64,000 bases of DNA from an uncultured Pelagibacteraceae bacterium (lineage in GTDB: Bacteria > Pseudomonadota > Alphaproteobacteria > Pelagibacterales > Pelagibacteraceae), in the NCBI GenBank assembly GCA_902561155.1, contig CACEOY010000002.1:106559-170558 (forward strand), in the 5' to 3' direction. Position numbers and translations under genes: made by a program. This document shows positions 16,777-27,218 of this stretch, one piece after another. The notes beneath the pieces were generated by a model that ran no database searches, was not told where the DNA came from, and was given only the letters and a program-made list of their open reading frames with translations. How positions within the stretch are numbered: position 1 is the stretch's first letter; every line of letters starts with the position of its first letter.

Positions 16777-19452
16777 ATGAGCCAAATTTTACTTACAGAT
16801 GTAAGAAAAAAGTTTTTAGAGTATTTTAAGAAAAATAATCATCAAATAGTGGACTCAAGCAATCTTGTGCCTAACAACGATCCGACTTTAATGTTTACTA
16901 ATTCTGGAATGGTACAATTTAAAAATGTTTTCACCGGACTAGAAAAAAGACCATATAAAACAGCAACAACATCACAAAAATGTGTAAGGGCAGGTGGGAA
17001 ACATAATGATCTTGAAAACGTAGGTTACACCCCAAGACATCATACATTTTTTGAGATGCTAGGAAATTTTTCATTTGGTGATTATTTTAAAGAGCAAGCA
17101 ATACATCATGCTTGGAATTTATTAACAAAAGATTTTAAACTACCTAGAGACAAACTTTCTGTGACTGTTTTTCACGAAGATGAGGAGTCTTTTAATTTAT
17201 GGAAAAAAATAGCTGGGCTGAATGAAAATAAAATAATAAGAATTTCAACAGCAGACAACTTTTGGTCAATGGGTGACACCGGACCGTGTGGACCATGTTC
17301 TGAAATTTTTTATGACCATGGAGAAAAATTAAAAGGAGGACCACCTGGCAGCCCAGAACAAGATGGAGATAGATTTATTGAGATATGGAATCTAGTCTTT
17401 ATGCAATACGAACAAATTTCTAAAAAAAAAAGAATTAATCTCCCTAAACCTTCTGTTGATACAGGCATGGGTCTTGAGAGAATGACTGCTGTGCTTCAAG
17501 GCACACACGATAATTATGAAATAGATCATTTTAAAAAAATTATGGCATCATCATCAGAAATAACTAAAACTTCAATTAATGAGAAAACTATAGCTAGTCA
17601 TAGAGTTATTGCTGATCATCTTAGAGCAAGTAGTTTTTTAATTGCTGAGGGAATTTTGCCTTCAAACGAAGGTCGAGGCTATGTTTTAAGGAGAATAATG
17701 CGAAGAGGTATGAGGCACGCTCATTCTCTTGGAAGTAAATCACCTCTTTTTCATAAACTTTTTAATGTTTTGTTAAATGAGATGAAAAACAGCTATCCTG
17801 AATTAACAAATGGTAAAGATCTTATAATTGAAACTTTACAAAATGAGGAGGAAAAGTTTTCCTCTCTTCTTGAAAGAGGAATGAAAATTCTTGATGAAAA
17901 TTTGTCCCAAGTTAAAAATAATATTCTTCCAGGATCAATAGCTTTTAAATTGTATGATACCTATGGTTTCCCGGTTGACTTAACTGCAGATATTTTACGA
18001 ACAAAAAATATTAAAGTAGATAGTTCTTCGTTTGAAAAAGAAATGGAAAAAAGTAAAGCTTTAGCAAGAGCAAATTGGAAAGGATCTGGAGACAAATTTA
18101 TCGAAGAAAGATGGTTTAAAATTAGAGAAGAATTAAAACCAACAGAATTTTTAGGTTATGAATTTGATAAAGCTGAAGGAGTAGTTTTAAAATTATCAAA
18201 AGATAATAAATTTGTTGAAAATGCAAGTGCTGGAGATAAAATTGAAATTATAACAAATCAAACACCTTTTTACGGTGAGTCAGGTGGTCAAGTAGGAGAT
18301 CAAGGCATAATTTACACCTCTGGGTGCGAAATAAATATAATAGATACTCAAAAAAAAATGGGAGATCTATTTGTTCACTCAGGAGATATTAAAAAAGGAA
18401 AAATTAAAGTAGGACAAAGTGTAAATTTAGAAATAGATATTGAAAAAAGAAATAATTCCAAAGCTAATCACTCAGCTACACATTTGTTACATGAGTCTTT
18501 AAGAAGGACTCTTGGAAAACATGTTACTCAGAAAGGTTCTTTAGTTTCACCAGAGAGATTAAGATTTGATTTTAGTCACAACAAACCAATTAATGAAGAT
18601 GAGATGACAAAAATTAATGAAATAGTAAATGAAATAGTTGATGGTGGCAGCGATGTTCAAACAAGAATTATGACACCAAAAGAAGCGGTAAAAATGGGTG
18701 CACTAGCTCTATTTGGTGAAAAATACGGAGAAGAAGTAAGGGTAGTATTTATGGGGAAAGAAAATAATGGTTTTTTCTCAACTGAGTTATGTGGCGGCAC
18801 CCATGTTAAAAATACAAAAGAGGTTGGAAAGTTTAAAGTTATTAGTCAGTCATCAATTGCCTCAGGAGTACGAAGAGTAGAGGCTTTAAGAGACAAGCAA
18901 TTAAAGAAACACGAAAATTCTTTAAAACAAAACAAGTCTTTAAAAGAAAAGAGTTTAAACGAAGATATTGAGACTATAAAAAAAGAACTTAAATTTTTCA
19001 AAATAAAACCAGATTACAGTAATAAATTAAATTTATCTGAGAACTTAAAAAATTTAAGCAAGCAATTGAGTCTGGTTAAAATTGAAAATATCAAAAAAGA
19101 TAAAAGTAAAAATATAATTATAGAGAGACAAATAGGTAAAATAAAAATAAGAGAGCAATTATTAAAAGATTTTCCACCAAAAGAACTAAGGGGTATAATT
19201 GATCAAGGTAAGAAAGAAATTGATTCTGGAATTATAATTTGTATTTCAACTTTTGAAGATAAAGTTGGTGTGGCTGTAGGTGTTTCTAAAGACCTTACCT
19301 CAAAGTATGACGCAGTAAATTTAGTAAAAATTGCGTCTGAGACTTTAGGCGGAAAAGGTGGTGGAGGGCGAAAAGATTTTGCTCAAGCTGGAGGAGTAGA
19401 TAAAAATAAAGTTGAGGAAGCTTTTAAAGAAATATCAAAAACTATTAGTTAA
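16777..19452 (+). CDS. alaS: Alanyl-tRNA synthetase
   Basis: An 891-residue class II synthetase charging tRNA-Ala. In order: catalytic domain with [10 protein letters not shown] and the [12 protein letters not shown] loop, tRNA-recognition domain, editing domain with [12 protein letters not shown] and ELCGGTH (zinc/editing ligands all retained), and the C-Ala domain ending [16 protein letters not shown]. Length is normal for bacteria. It overlaps convergent icd by eight bases. Confidence 0.97.
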   Translation: MSQILLTDVRKKFLEYFKKNNHQIVDSSNLVPNNDPTLMFTNSGMVQFKNVFTGLEKRPYKTATTSQKCVRAGGKHNDLENVGYTPRHHTFFEMLGNFSFGDYFKEQAIHHAWNLLTKDFKLPRDKLSVTVFHEDEESFNLWKKIAGLNENKIIRISTADNFWSMGDTGPCGPCSEIFYDHGEKLKGGPPGSPEQDGDRFIEIWNLVFMQYEQISKKKRINLPKPSVDTGMGLERMTAVLQGTHDNYEIDHFKKIMASSSEITKTSINEKTIASHRVIADHLRASSFLIAEGILPSNEGRGYVLRRIMRRGMRHAHSLGSKSPLFHKLFNVLLNEMKNSYPELTNGKDLIIETLQNEEEKFSSLLERGMKILDENLSQVKNNILPGSIAFKLYDTYGFPVDLTADILRTKNIKVDSSSFEKEMEKSKALARANWKGSGDKFIEERWFKIREELKPTEFLGYEFDKAEGVVLKLSKDNKFVENASAGDKIEIITNQTPFYGESGGQVGDQGIIYTSGCEINIIDTQKKMGDLFVHSGDIKKGKIKVGQSVNLEIDIEKRNNSKANHSATHLLHESLRRTLGKHVTQKGSLVSPERLRFDFSHNKPINEDEMTKINEIVNEIVDGGSDVQTRIMTPKEAVKMGALALFGEKYGEEVRVVFMGKENNGFFSTELCGGTHVKNTKEVGKFKVISQSSIASGVRRVEALRDKQLKKHENSLKQNKSLKEKSLNEDIETIKKELKFFKIKPDYSNKLNLSENLKNLSKQLSLVKIENIKKDKSKNIIIERQIGKIKIREQLLKDFPPKELRGIIDQGKKEIDSGIIICISTFEDKVGVAVGVSKDLTSKYDAVNLVKIASETLGGKGGGGRKDFAQAGGVDKNKVEEAFKEISKTIS

Positions 19453-20659
19453 GTTTTTTCTTCAGATTACTATCAATGGTTTCTAAAAACTGGTTTGTAG
19501 TTAAATACTTTGTAGATTTGTCGATCAATATCGCTAAATCTTTTGTCATTGAACCACTTTCAACTGTATTAATACAGACTTCTTCTAAACTTTTAGAAAA
19601 TTTAATTAATTCATCATTATTGTCGAGCTTTCCTCTATGCGCTAAACCTCTAGTCCAAGCAAATATTGATGCAATTGGATTCGTTGACGTCTCTTTTCCT
19701 TGTTGATGCATTCTATAATGCCTAGTAACTGTACCGTGTGCCGCTTCTGACTCTACCGTTTTTCCATCAGGAGTCATTAAAACACTAGTCATTAAACCCA
19801 ATGAACCAAATCCTTGAGCGACAGTGTCAGATTGCACGTCTCCATCATAGTTCTTACAAGCCCAAACATAACCACCATTCCATTTCATTGCACATGCTAC
19901 CATATCGTCTATTAATCTGTGCTCGTAGGTTAATTTTGCTTTTTGAAATTTTTCTTTGAATTCTTTATCAAAAATTTCTTGAAACAAGTCCTTAAATCTT
20001 CCATCGTAACCTTTTAGAATTGTATTCTTAGTAGACATATAAACAGGAAAGTTTCTTTGAAGACCGTAATTCATACAAGCTCTCGCAAAGTCTTTAATAG
20101 ATTGATCTAAATTATACATTGATAAGGCAACTCCCGAGCTTGGGAAATTAAATACCTCAAATTCTTTTTTTTGTTTTCCATCAACAGATGTCCATTTCAT
20201 TTCTAACTTTCCTTTACCAGGAACAATAAAATCTGTTGCTTTGTATTGATCTCCAAAAGCGTGTCTGCCGATTATAATTGGATTAGTCCAACCTGGAACT
20301 AATTTTGGTACATTTTCACAAATAATTGGTTCTCTGAAAACGGTACCACCAAGTATGTTTCGAATTGTACCATTCGGCGACCTCCACATTTTTTTTAATT
20401 TAAACTCTTCTACTCTTGCCTCATCAGGAGTGATAGTCGCACATTTAATACCCACCCCAAATTCTTTAATCGCATTTGCACAATCAACAGTTATTTGATC
20501 AGACGTTTTGTCTCTACTTTCTATTCCTAAATCAAAATATTTAATATTTAATTCAAGATAGGGCTCGATTAGTTTTTTCTTAATAAATGACCATATTATC
20601 CTAGTCATTTCATCGCCATCTAGCTCAACTATTGGATTTTTAACCTTAATTTTTGCCAT
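19445..20659 (-). CDS. icd: NADP-dependent isocitrate dehydrogenase
   Basis: A 404-residue TCA-cycle enzyme converting isocitrate to 2-oxoglutarate with NADPH. It belongs to the homodimeric, eukaryote-like subfamily: [14 protein letters not shown] at the start, [19 protein letters not shown] for isocitrate binding, then [10 protein letters not shown] for metal binding and [12 protein letters not shown] for cofactor. The start ATG is 58 bases from the TTG that begins the divergent psd frame, or 67 from its ATG. NADPH from this step may also supply the ferredoxin reductase class of enzymes. Confidence 0.96.
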   Translation of the reverse strand: MAKIKVKNPIVELDGDEMTRIIWSFIKKKLIEPYLELNIKYFDLGIESRDKTSDQITVDCANAIKEFGVGIKCATITPDEARVEEFKLKKMWRSPNGTIRNILGGTVFREPIICENVPKLVPGWTNPIIIGRHAFGDQYKATDFIVPGKGKLEMKWTSVDGKQKKEFEVFNFPSSGVALSMYNLDQSIKDFARACMNYGLQRNFPVYMSTKNTILKGYDGRFKDLFQEIFDKEFKEKFQKAKLTYEHRLIDDMVACAMKWNGGYVWACKNYDGDVQSDTVAQGFGSLGLMTSVLMTPDGKTVESEAAHGTVTRHYRMHQQGKETSTNPIASIFAWTRGLAHRGKLDNNDELIKFSKSLEEVCINTVESGSMTKDLAILIDKSTKYLTTNQFLETIDSNLKKKLN

Positions 20660-20726
20660 AAAAATAATTTGATTATGTGAGATTTTTATACATATTAGTA
20701 GAAATTATCAAACTTTATTGACAATT

Positions 20727-21374
20727 ATGATGGACAACATTTTTCCAAAACTGCATAAAGAGGGCTATAAATTTTTAGCCATTTCAATAATAATAACCTT
20801 TATTGTTTGGCTTTTCTCAAATTTTCTAACATTTATAATGCTGTTAATAACGGTATGGGTTTACTATTTTTTTAGAGACCCAGATCGAGTAGCGATTAAC
20901 GACAATTCCTACTTGGTTAGTCCTGCTGATGGACTAGTCACTGACATTTCTGAAATTAATGGTCCAGAAGAATTAGGATTAGAAAATAATAAGTACACAA
21001 GAATAAGTATATTTATGAATGTATTCAATTGCCACGTCAATAGAACTCCAATCGAAGGAAAAGTAGAAGAAATTTTCTATAAACCGGGAAAATTTTTTAA
21101 TGCTTCATTAGACAAGGCAAGTAAAGAAAACGAAAGAAACTACTATAAAATTTTGTCAATAAAGGGAGAGGAGATTATTATAGTTCAAATTGCTGGATTA
21201 ATTGCGAGAAGAATCATTTGTGAAGTAAGCAAAGAACAAAATTTAAAACAAGGTGATAGAATAGGAATGATCAGATTCGGAAGTAGAGTAGACATTTTCT
21301 TTAAAAATAAAAAAATATTGACAAAACCAGGACAAAATGTAGTTGCAGGAGAAAGTTTGTTGGCAAGAGAGTAA
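20727..21374 (+). CDS. psd: Phosphatidylserine decarboxylase, short type
   Basis: A 215-residue pyruvoyl enzyme making phosphatidylethanolamine from phosphatidylserine. It has two N-terminal hydrophobic segments (about 16-48), FFRDPDR, SPADG, FMNVFNCHVNRTP, and RFGSRVD with Ser186 as the expected self-cleavage and pyruvoyl site. It is the compact form found in alphaproteobacteria. A TTG nine bases upstream is in frame, but ATG 20727 (or 20730) is preferred; no clear ribosome site is visible. It overlaps pssA by one base, matching the pathway order. Confidence 0.9.
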   Translation: MMDNIFPKLHKEGYKFLAISIIITFIVWLFSNFLTFIMLLITVWVYYFFRDPDRVAINDNSYLVSPADGLVTDISEINGPEELGLENNKYTRISIFMNVFNCHVNRTPIEGKVEEIFYKPGKFFNASLDKASKENERNYYKILSIKGEEIIIVQIAGLIARRIICEVSKEQNLKQGDRIGMIRFGSRVDIFFKNKKILTKPGQNVVAGESLLARE

Positions 21375-22162
21375 TGGAACAAAAAAAATTTAAAATAGTT
21401 GAGTCAAAAAAATCGAGATATATTTTACCCAATATTTTAACTATTGCCGGAGTATGTTTAGGCATAAGTTCGATCAAGTTTTCTCTTGATTTAAATTTTA
21501 ATATGGCGGTGATTTTTATCACTTTAGCAGCAATTCTTGATGCTTTGGATGGTAGAATCGCAAGACTGATTAAAGGCACATCGGATTTTGGAAAAGAACT
21601 AGACTCTTTAACTGACTTTGTAAGTTTTGGAATAGCTCCTGCTTTTATAATTTATTTTTGGGAACTCAATAAATACGGAAAAATAGGATGGGCAATTACT
21701 TTAATATACTCTGTTTGTTGTGTGCTTAGATTAGCAAGATTTAATTTAACGAAATTTAAATCTGAAGAGTCATGGAAGCAAAATTATTTTGAGGGTGTAC
21801 CTTCTCCAATCGGTGCTTTGTTAATTTTATCTCCTTTAGTTTTAGAACTTACGGAAGTAAATTTTATAATAACTAAAAATTATTTTGTACCTTTATTCAC
21901 ATTATGTATAGCTATATTATTGATTAGCAAAGTACCAACATATTCATTTAAAAATATTAAAATTAAACCAACCTTAACAGTATTTATTCTGTTAGGAATA
22001 GGAGTTTCTTTAGTAACATTAATGTTTTTTACTTTTGAAACTTTATTAGTTTTTATCTTATTTTATATTCTATCAATACCATTGGCTTGCGTTACGTACC
22101 TAAACAACAAGAAATCAGTTCAAATGGACAATTCTGAGGATGAACATGAAGATATTCTTTAA
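21374..22162 (+). CDS. pssA: CDP-diacylglycerol-serine O-phosphatidyltransferase
   Basis: A 262-residue inner-membrane enzyme making phosphatidylserine from CDP-diacylglycerol and serine. The CDP-alcohol phosphotransferase motif DALDGRIAR...GKELDSLTD places the four catalytic aspartates at 56, 59, 77 and 81. About seven hydrophobic segments follow. Together with psd directly upstream it forms the full route to phosphatidylethanolamine. The stop and the rlmE start share TAATG. Confidence 0.94.
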   Translation: MEQKKFKIVESKKSRYILPNILTIAGVCLGISSIKFSLDLNFNMAVIFITLAAILDALDGRIARLIKGTSDFGKELDSLTDFVSFGIAPAFIIYFWELNKYGKIGWAITLIYSVCCVLRLARFNLTKFKSEESWKQNYFEGVPSPIGALLILSPLVLELTEVNFIITKNYFVPLFTLCIAILLISKVPTYSFKNIKIKPTLTVFILLGIGVSLVTLMFFTFETLLVFILFYILSIPLACVTYLNNKKSVQMDNSEDEHEDIL

Positions 22163-22779
22163 TGAGAAAAAACAAAAGTTCAAAAAATTGGATAATTGAA
22201 CAACACAGAGATCAATATTTTAAACAAGCAAAAAGTTCCGGTTTAAGATCTAGGTCAGCATTTAAACTTCTAGAATTAAATAAAAAATTCAAACTGTTCT
22301 CAAATTGTCAAACAGTCATTGATCTAGGCAGCTATCCAGGGGGATGGTCACAGATGCTTAAAAAAAATTTAAAAAATTGTAAAATTATATCTGTAGACAT
22401 AAAAAAAATGGAACAGATTGAAGGCGTAGATTTTTTATGTTGTGATTTTCTAAAGGAAGAGTCAAAAGAAAAAATATTGAAAAAACTTAAAAATAAGGCC
22501 GATTTACTTGTGTCAGATATGGCTGCAGACACTACAGGCAATAAGGACCTTGATTGTATAAGAACAAACGCTCTGTGTGCTGAGGTAATTGAATTTTCCA
22601 GTTTAGTTTTAAAGGAGAGTGGGGTAGTCATCTCAAAGCTTTTTAATGGTCAAGATTTCTTAAATGTTAAAAATTTGGCAAAAAGTAAATTTCGCGAAGT
22701 AAATTTTTTTAAACCTGAGTCTAGCAGAGGTTATTCAAAAGAGACTTATATACACTGTGCGGGAATTAGGACTTTATAA
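22162..22779 (+). CDS. rlmE: 23S rRNA 2'-O-methyltransferase RlmE (FtsJ)
   Basis: A 205-residue SAM-dependent enzyme that methylates the 2'-O of U2552 in 23S rRNA. RSRSAFKLLELNKKF carries the first catalytic lysine, DLGSYPGGWSQ is the SAM motif, SDMAADTTG holds the catalytic aspartate, and VVISKLFNG the later lysine. Length is typical. It is coupled to pssA by a one-base overlap, though functionally unrelated. Confidence 0.93.
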   Translation: MRKNKSSKNWIIEQHRDQYFKQAKSSGLRSRSAFKLLELNKKFKLFSNCQTVIDLGSYPGGWSQMLKKNLKNCKIISVDIKKMEQIEGVDFLCCDFLKEESKEKILKKLKNKADLLVSDMAADTTGNKDLDCIRTNALCAEVIEFSSLVLKESGVVISKLFNGQDFLNVKNLAKSKFREVNFFKPESSRGYSKETYIHCAGIRTL

Positions 22780-22805
22780 ATTTATAAAATTGTATATAAG
22801 TGTAT

Positions 22806-23885
22806 ATGGAAACAATAAAAGAGGCACTCACATTTGATGATGTTTTACTTTTACCTCAATATTCCTCTATTGTGCCAGCAAATACGAATTTAAACGTTAA
22901 TTTATCAAAAACTATTAATTTAAAACTCCCGTTTTTATCATCAGCTATGGATACTGTCACCGAATCAAAAATGGCAATAGCTATGGCAAAAAGTGGTGGA
23001 ATTGGTGTAATACACAGAAATTTAGAAATAAAAAAACAATGTAAGGAGATCAAAAAAGTAAAAAATTTAAATTTTCAAGTTGGAGCAGCTATAGGAACTT
23101 CCCAAAATGAACTAGTAAGAGCAAAAAATTTAATTGATAGTGGCGCAGACATGATAGTAGTTGATACTGCTCATGGTCACAGTGTAAATGTGATAAAAAT
23201 TTTAAATAAGATAAAAAAATTTAACAAAAAAGTTACACTTTGTGTCGGAAATATTGCTACCGGAAATGCAGCAAAAATGCTTTACAATTCTGGAGCAGAC
23301 ATATTAAAGGTCGGTATTGGACCAGGATCAATTTGTACAACAAGAATGGTGGCTGGAATTGGCGTGCCTCAAATTACAGCACTTTTAAATGTTAAAAAAG
23401 CCGTAAAAAAAAAAAAGATTAAAATTATTTCTGACGGAGGAATTAAATTTTCAGGAGATATAATAAAAGCTATTGCAGCTGGTGCCGATGCAATCATGAT
23501 GGGGTCAATATTTGCTGGAACAGAAGAAAGCCCAGGAAAAATATTAAAACTAAAAAATAAATTTTATAAATTATATAGAGGAATGGGCTCAATTGGAGCT
23601 ATGTCATCCGGATCTTCTGAAAGATACTTTCAAAAAAATTTTAAGGATAAATCTAAATTTGTACCAGAAGGAGTTGAAAGTCGTGTACTATTTAAGGGAA
23701 AAGTGTCTAAAATAATTTATCAATTACAAGGTGGATTAAGATCATCCATGGGTTATATTGGTGCTCAAAAAATTGAGGAAGTGAGAAACAAGTCAAAGTT
23801 TATTAAAATAACTAAAGCTGGATTTTACGAGAGTATGGTTCATAGTGTTGAAACAATTAAAAGCACAACAAACTTTAAATTATGA
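22806..23885 (+). CDS. guaB: IMP dehydrogenase lacking CBS domains
   Basis: A 359-residue enzyme making XMP from IMP, the committed step to GMP. The active-site loop [11 protein letters not shown] places catalytic Cys177; [20 protein letters not shown] and the flap near RYFQ are intact. Most bacterial IMPDHs have about 490 residues because two CBS domains interrupt the barrel after the RNLEI segment. Here residues 71-95 run straight from that segment to the QVGAAIG strand, so the regulatory module is absent. I used ATG 22806; a GTG six bases earlier is in frame. guaA lies one gene downstream. Confidence 0.94.
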   Translation: METIKEALTFDDVLLLPQYSSIVPANTNLNVNLSKTINLKLPFLSSAMDTVTESKMAIAMAKSGGIGVIHRNLEIKKQCKEIKKVKNLNFQVGAAIGTSQNELVRAKNLIDSGADMIVVDTAHGHSVNVIKILNKIKKFNKKVTLCVGNIATGNAAKMLYNSGADILKVGIGPGSICTTRMVAGIGVPQITALLNVKKAVKKKKIKIISDGGIKFSGDIIKAIAAGADAIMMGSIFAGTEESPGKILKLKNKFYKLYRGMGSIGAMSSGSSERYFQKNFKDKSKFVPEGVESRVLFKGKVSKIIYQLQGGLRSSMGYIGAQKIEEVRNKSKFIKITKAGFYESMVHSVETIKSTTNFKL

Positions 23886-24304
23886 ATTATTTTAAATATA
23901 TAACTATTGTAATACTTACTTTTACCTTTTCAAATATTCACGCTGAAATTAGTAATTTTGAAAAAGGAAAAAACCTTTTTGATAAAAAAAAATATGATTT
24001 AGCAAAATTTAAATTTGAAAAGGACATAGTTTTCAATCCTAAAAACGAAAATTCATATTTATATTTAGCGAAAATACATAAATTCAAAAAAGATGATAAT
24101 CAAGAGGAGAAAAATTTAAATACTGTAATATTATTAAATCCAAAAAACGAGGAGGCTATTTTAAACTTAGCTTTTTTAAAAATCAGAAAATCAAATTATA
24201 CAGAGACGAAAAATTTAATAAAAAATTTAAAAAAAGTTTGCAAAAAATTATGTCAAGAAACATCTGATTTAGAAAAAAAATTAAATACACTGCTAAAAAA
24301 ATAG
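23882..24304 (+). CDS. Small periplasmic TPR-like protein
   Basis: A 140-residue protein with a signal peptide ending near residue 21 (NIHAE). The mature part is mainly helical with two or three TPR-like repeats (FDKKKYDLAKFKFEKD; NSYLYLAKIHKF; EEAILNLAFLKI). Lysine is very abundant. It overlaps guaB by ATGA and is immediately followed by guaA, yet has no evident purine role. It is most likely a periplasmic scaffold; the function is unknown. Confidence 0.7.
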   Translation: MNYFKYITIVILTFTFSNIHAEISNFEKGKNLFDKKKYDLAKFKFEKDIVFNPKNENSYLYLAKIHKFKKDDNQEEKNLNTVILLNPKNEEAILNLAFLKIRKSNYTETKNLIKNLKKVCKKLCQETSDLEKKLNTLLKK

Positions 24305-25876
24305 ATGTCAACCAAGAACTTTTTAAAAAAGAAAAAAAAAATTATTATTATAGATTTTGGCTCTCAAGTGACAAAACTTATAGCCAGACGAATTAGAGAA
24401 TTAAAGATTTACTGCGAAATTATCAATCTAAAAGATTTTAAAAAAGTTACGAATTTTAAAGATATTAAAGGCATTATTTTATCTGGTGGCCCATCTACAG
24501 TAACTCAAAAAACATACCCTTCAATATCTAAAAGTATATTTGAAAAAAATATTCCCATATTAGGAATTTGTTATGGTTTACAACTGATAGCAAAAGTATT
24601 TGGAGGAAGAATTAAAAAATCTCAAAAAAAAAGAGAATTTGGTGAAGCAATTTTATTTGAAAGGTCAAAATCACCTTTATTTAAAGATTTTTTTACTAAT
24701 AAAAAAACTAGTGTTTGGATGAGTCACCAAGACGCAGTAATTAAAATTCCAAGAGGTTTTGAGAATCTAGCTTCTACAGACAGCTCAAAGTATACAGCTA
24801 TTCAAAATCAAAAAAAAAAAATTTACGGTATACAATTTCACCCAGAAGTGACTCACACTAAAAAGGGTTTCAAAGTAATCAAAAATTTTGTTTTAAATAT
24901 TTGTAAGATTAAAAAAAATTGGATGATAGGAATTGAAAAAAATAGAATAATTTCTGATTTAACGAAAAAAATTAAAAAAGATAAGGTCATATGTGCTCTA
25001 TCCGGAGGTGTTGATAGTAGTGTAGTTGCACTTCTTGTTAATAAAGCAATAAAAAAAAACCTAAAATGTATAATGGTTGATACGGGACTTTTAAGAAAAA
25101 ATGAATTTAAACAATCTTATAAACTTTTCAAAAATAAATATAAACTTAATATAAAATTAATTAATTCAAAAAAAATTTTTTATAAGAAACTTAAAAATGT
25201 AGTTGATCCTGAAAAAAAGAGAAAAATAATTGGAAATTTATTTATAAATATATTTGAAAAAGAAGCAAAAAAATTTAAAAACGTTAAATATCTTGCGCAA
25301 GGAACTCTTTATCCAGATATTATTGAAAGTAAATCATCGACTGGTAGTAAGTCTTCAAAAATTAAGTCTCATCATAATGTTGGTGGTTTGCCAAAAAAAA
25401 TGAAATTAAAACTAATAGAACCGTTAAGTGAATTGTTTAAAGATGAAGTAAGAAAGTTAGGAAAATCTTTAGGTTTAGACTCTACAATTTTAAAAAAACA
25501 TCCATTTCCAGGACCTGGTTTGGCTATAAGAATTGTAGGAAAAATCACTGACAGGAAAATAAAAATTTTACAAAATGCTGACGAAATATTTATTAATAGT
25601 TTAATTCAAAACAATCTTTATAACAATATTTGGCAAGCATATGCAGCTTTGCTACCAGTCAAAACTGTAGGCGTAATGGGTGACACCCGGACATTTGAAT
25701 ACACATGTGTTTTAAGAGCTGTGACGTCTGAAGATGGAATGACTGCAGCTAAATATAATTTTAATAATGAATATTTGAGCCAAATATCAAATAAAATTAT
25801 AAATGGAGTTTCAGGTATCAACAGAGTAGTTTATGATATAACCTCGAAACCGCCAAGTACGATTGAACTAGAATAA
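24305..25876 (+). CDS. guaA: GMP synthase (glutamine-hydrolysing)
   Basis: A 523-residue bifunctional enzyme converting XMP to GMP. The N-terminal glutaminase has nucleophile Cys in GICYGLQL and the HPEV triad histidine; the ATP-pyrophosphatase P-loop is [10 protein letters not shown]; the C-terminal dimerization domain ends in KPPSTIE. With guaB it completes the IMP-to-GMP branch. It overlaps panB by one base. Confidence 0.97.
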   Translation: MSTKNFLKKKKKIIIIDFGSQVTKLIARRIRELKIYCEIINLKDFKKVTNFKDIKGIILSGGPSTVTQKTYPSISKSIFEKNIPILGICYGLQLIAKVFGGRIKKSQKKREFGEAILFERSKSPLFKDFFTNKKTSVWMSHQDAVIKIPRGFENLASTDSSKYTAIQNQKKKIYGIQFHPEVTHTKKGFKVIKNFVLNICKIKKNWMIGIEKNRIISDLTKKIKKDKVICALSGGVDSSVVALLVNKAIKKNLKCIMVDTGLLRKNEFKQSYKLFKNKYKLNIKLINSKKIFYKKLKNVVDPEKKRKIIGNLFINIFEKEAKKFKNVKYLAQGTLYPDIIESKSSTGSKSSKIKSHHNVGGLPKKMKLKLIEPLSELFKDEVRKLGKSLGLDSTILKKHPFPGPGLAIRIVGKITDRKIKILQNADEIFINSLIQNNLYNNIWQAYAALLPVKTVGVMGDTRTFEYTCVLRAVTSEDGMTAAKYNFNNEYLSQISNKIINGVSGINRVVYDITSKPPSTIELE

Positions 25877-26649
25877 TGAAAGTAAAAATAAAAAAATTTT
25901 TAAAAAAAAAAAACAAAAGAAAAATTGTTTGTTTAACCTCTTATTCAAAATCAATATCAAAAATTTTAGATAAATATTGTGATTTAATTTTAGTAGGGGA
26001 TTCTTTAGCAAATGTATTATATGGAAGCAAGACAACACATGAGTTAAAATTACAAACTATGATTAATCATGCCAAATCTGCGGTTCTCGGAGCAAACAAA
26101 TCTTTAGTCGTCGTTGACATGCCCAAGAATAGTTACACTACCCCAAAACAAGCTATAAAAAATGCAAAAAAAATATTAAGAGAAACCAAATGTGATGCAA
26201 TAAAAATTGAAAATAACCGACATAATTTAAATGTTGTCAAAGCTTTCACAAAATCCAAAATAAATGTAATGGGCCATATTGGTTACACTCCCCAATTTAA
26301 AAAAAAATTTAAAGTTGAAGGCAAAAATAAAATTGAACAAAATAATTTATTAAAAAATGCAAAAAAAATTGAAAAAGCTGGCGCATTTTCTATAGTTTTA
26401 GAATGTATAGAAAAAAAAACAGCTCAAAAAATAACTAAATCTTTAAAAATTCCTACAATAGGAATTGGATCTTCAAATATGTGTGACGGGCAAATTTTAG
26501 TTACTGATGACATGTTAGGTTTAAGCGGTTTTTATCCTAAATTCGTAAAAAAATACGCTAATTTACAAAAAACTATTGATAAAGCAATAAAACAATTTCA
26601 TAAGGAAGTAAAAATAAATAAATTTCCATTAGGAAAAAATAGCTTTTGA
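25876..26649 (+). CDS. panB: 3-methyl-2-oxobutanoate hydroxymethyltransferase
   Basis: A 257-residue enzyme transferring a hydroxymethyl group from methylene-tetrahydrofolate to make ketopantoate, the first step to pantothenate and CoA. Family motifs: LTSYSKSISKI, LVGDSLANVLYG with its metal-binding Asp, the Asp of VVDMP, MGHIGYTPQ, and GIGSSNMCDGQILV. The sequence is lysine-rich and somewhat diverged. panC is not in this window. Confidence 0.93.
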   Translation: MKVKIKKFLKKKNKRKIVCLTSYSKSISKILDKYCDLILVGDSLANVLYGSKTTHELKLQTMINHAKSAVLGANKSLVVVDMPKNSYTTPKQAIKNAKKILRETKCDAIKIENNRHNLNVVKAFTKSKINVMGHIGYTPQFKKKFKVEGKNKIEQNNLLKNAKKIEKAGAFSIVLECIEKKTAQKITKSLKIPTIGIGSSNMCDGQILVTDDMLGLSGFYPKFVKKYANLQKTIDKAIKQFHKEVKINKFPLGKNSF

Positions 26650-26651
26650 TA

Positions 26652-27218
26652 ATGAGTGACGAAATTATAAAAAAACCTAAGTTGAATTTAAATGAATTTT
26701 ATAACAATAATAAAAAAAAACTAGTTTTTATTGTTGTAACAGTAATTTTTTTAATTTTTGCTTTAATAATTATTAATGAATTTAAAAAAAAACAACTTAA
26801 TGAAATATCTGAAAAATACAATAGCGCTAAAATTCTTATTGAAAAAAATAACTCGACCAAAGCATTGAAGATATTGGAAGAACTAATTTTAAAAAAAAAT
26901 AAATTTTACTCACCTTCAGCATTAAATCTTATAATTGACAACAAATTAATTAAAGATAGGAAAAAAGTCCTGTTCTACTTTGATAAAATTATTTCTAATA
27001 ATAAACTAGATACCGAAACAAAAAATTTATTTATTTTTAAAAAGGTAGTTTTTATTGGTGACAATATTGAGGAAAACGAACTTTTAAGTAATTTGAAACC
27101 AATTTTAAAGTCAAATTCTTTATGGAAAGGAACTATATCAGACTATATAAAAAAATATTACTTGTCCAAAGGTGAATTTAAAAAAGCTACTGAATTTGAA
27201 AATATTATAAAAGAATGA
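26652..27218 (+). CDS. YfgM-like membrane-anchored TPR protein
   Basis: A 188-residue protein with one membrane segment near residues 20-42 after a short cytoplasmic N-terminus, then a helical domain with TPR-like features (AKILIEKNNSTKALKILEEL). In many proteobacteria a gene of this type precedes bamB, as here, with an ATGA overlap, and its product is thought to help periplasmic chaperones. The start is ATG 26652; a TTG six bases earlier is less likely. Confidence 0.72.
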   Translation: MSDEIIKKPKLNLNEFYNNNKKKLVFIVVTVIFLIFALIIINEFKKKQLNEISEKYNSAKILIEKNNSTKALKILEELILKKNKFYSPSALNLIIDNKLIKDRKKVLFYFDKIISNNKLDTETKNLFIFKKVVFIGDNIEENELLSNLKPILKSNSLWKGTISDYIKKYYLSKGEFKKATEFENIIKE

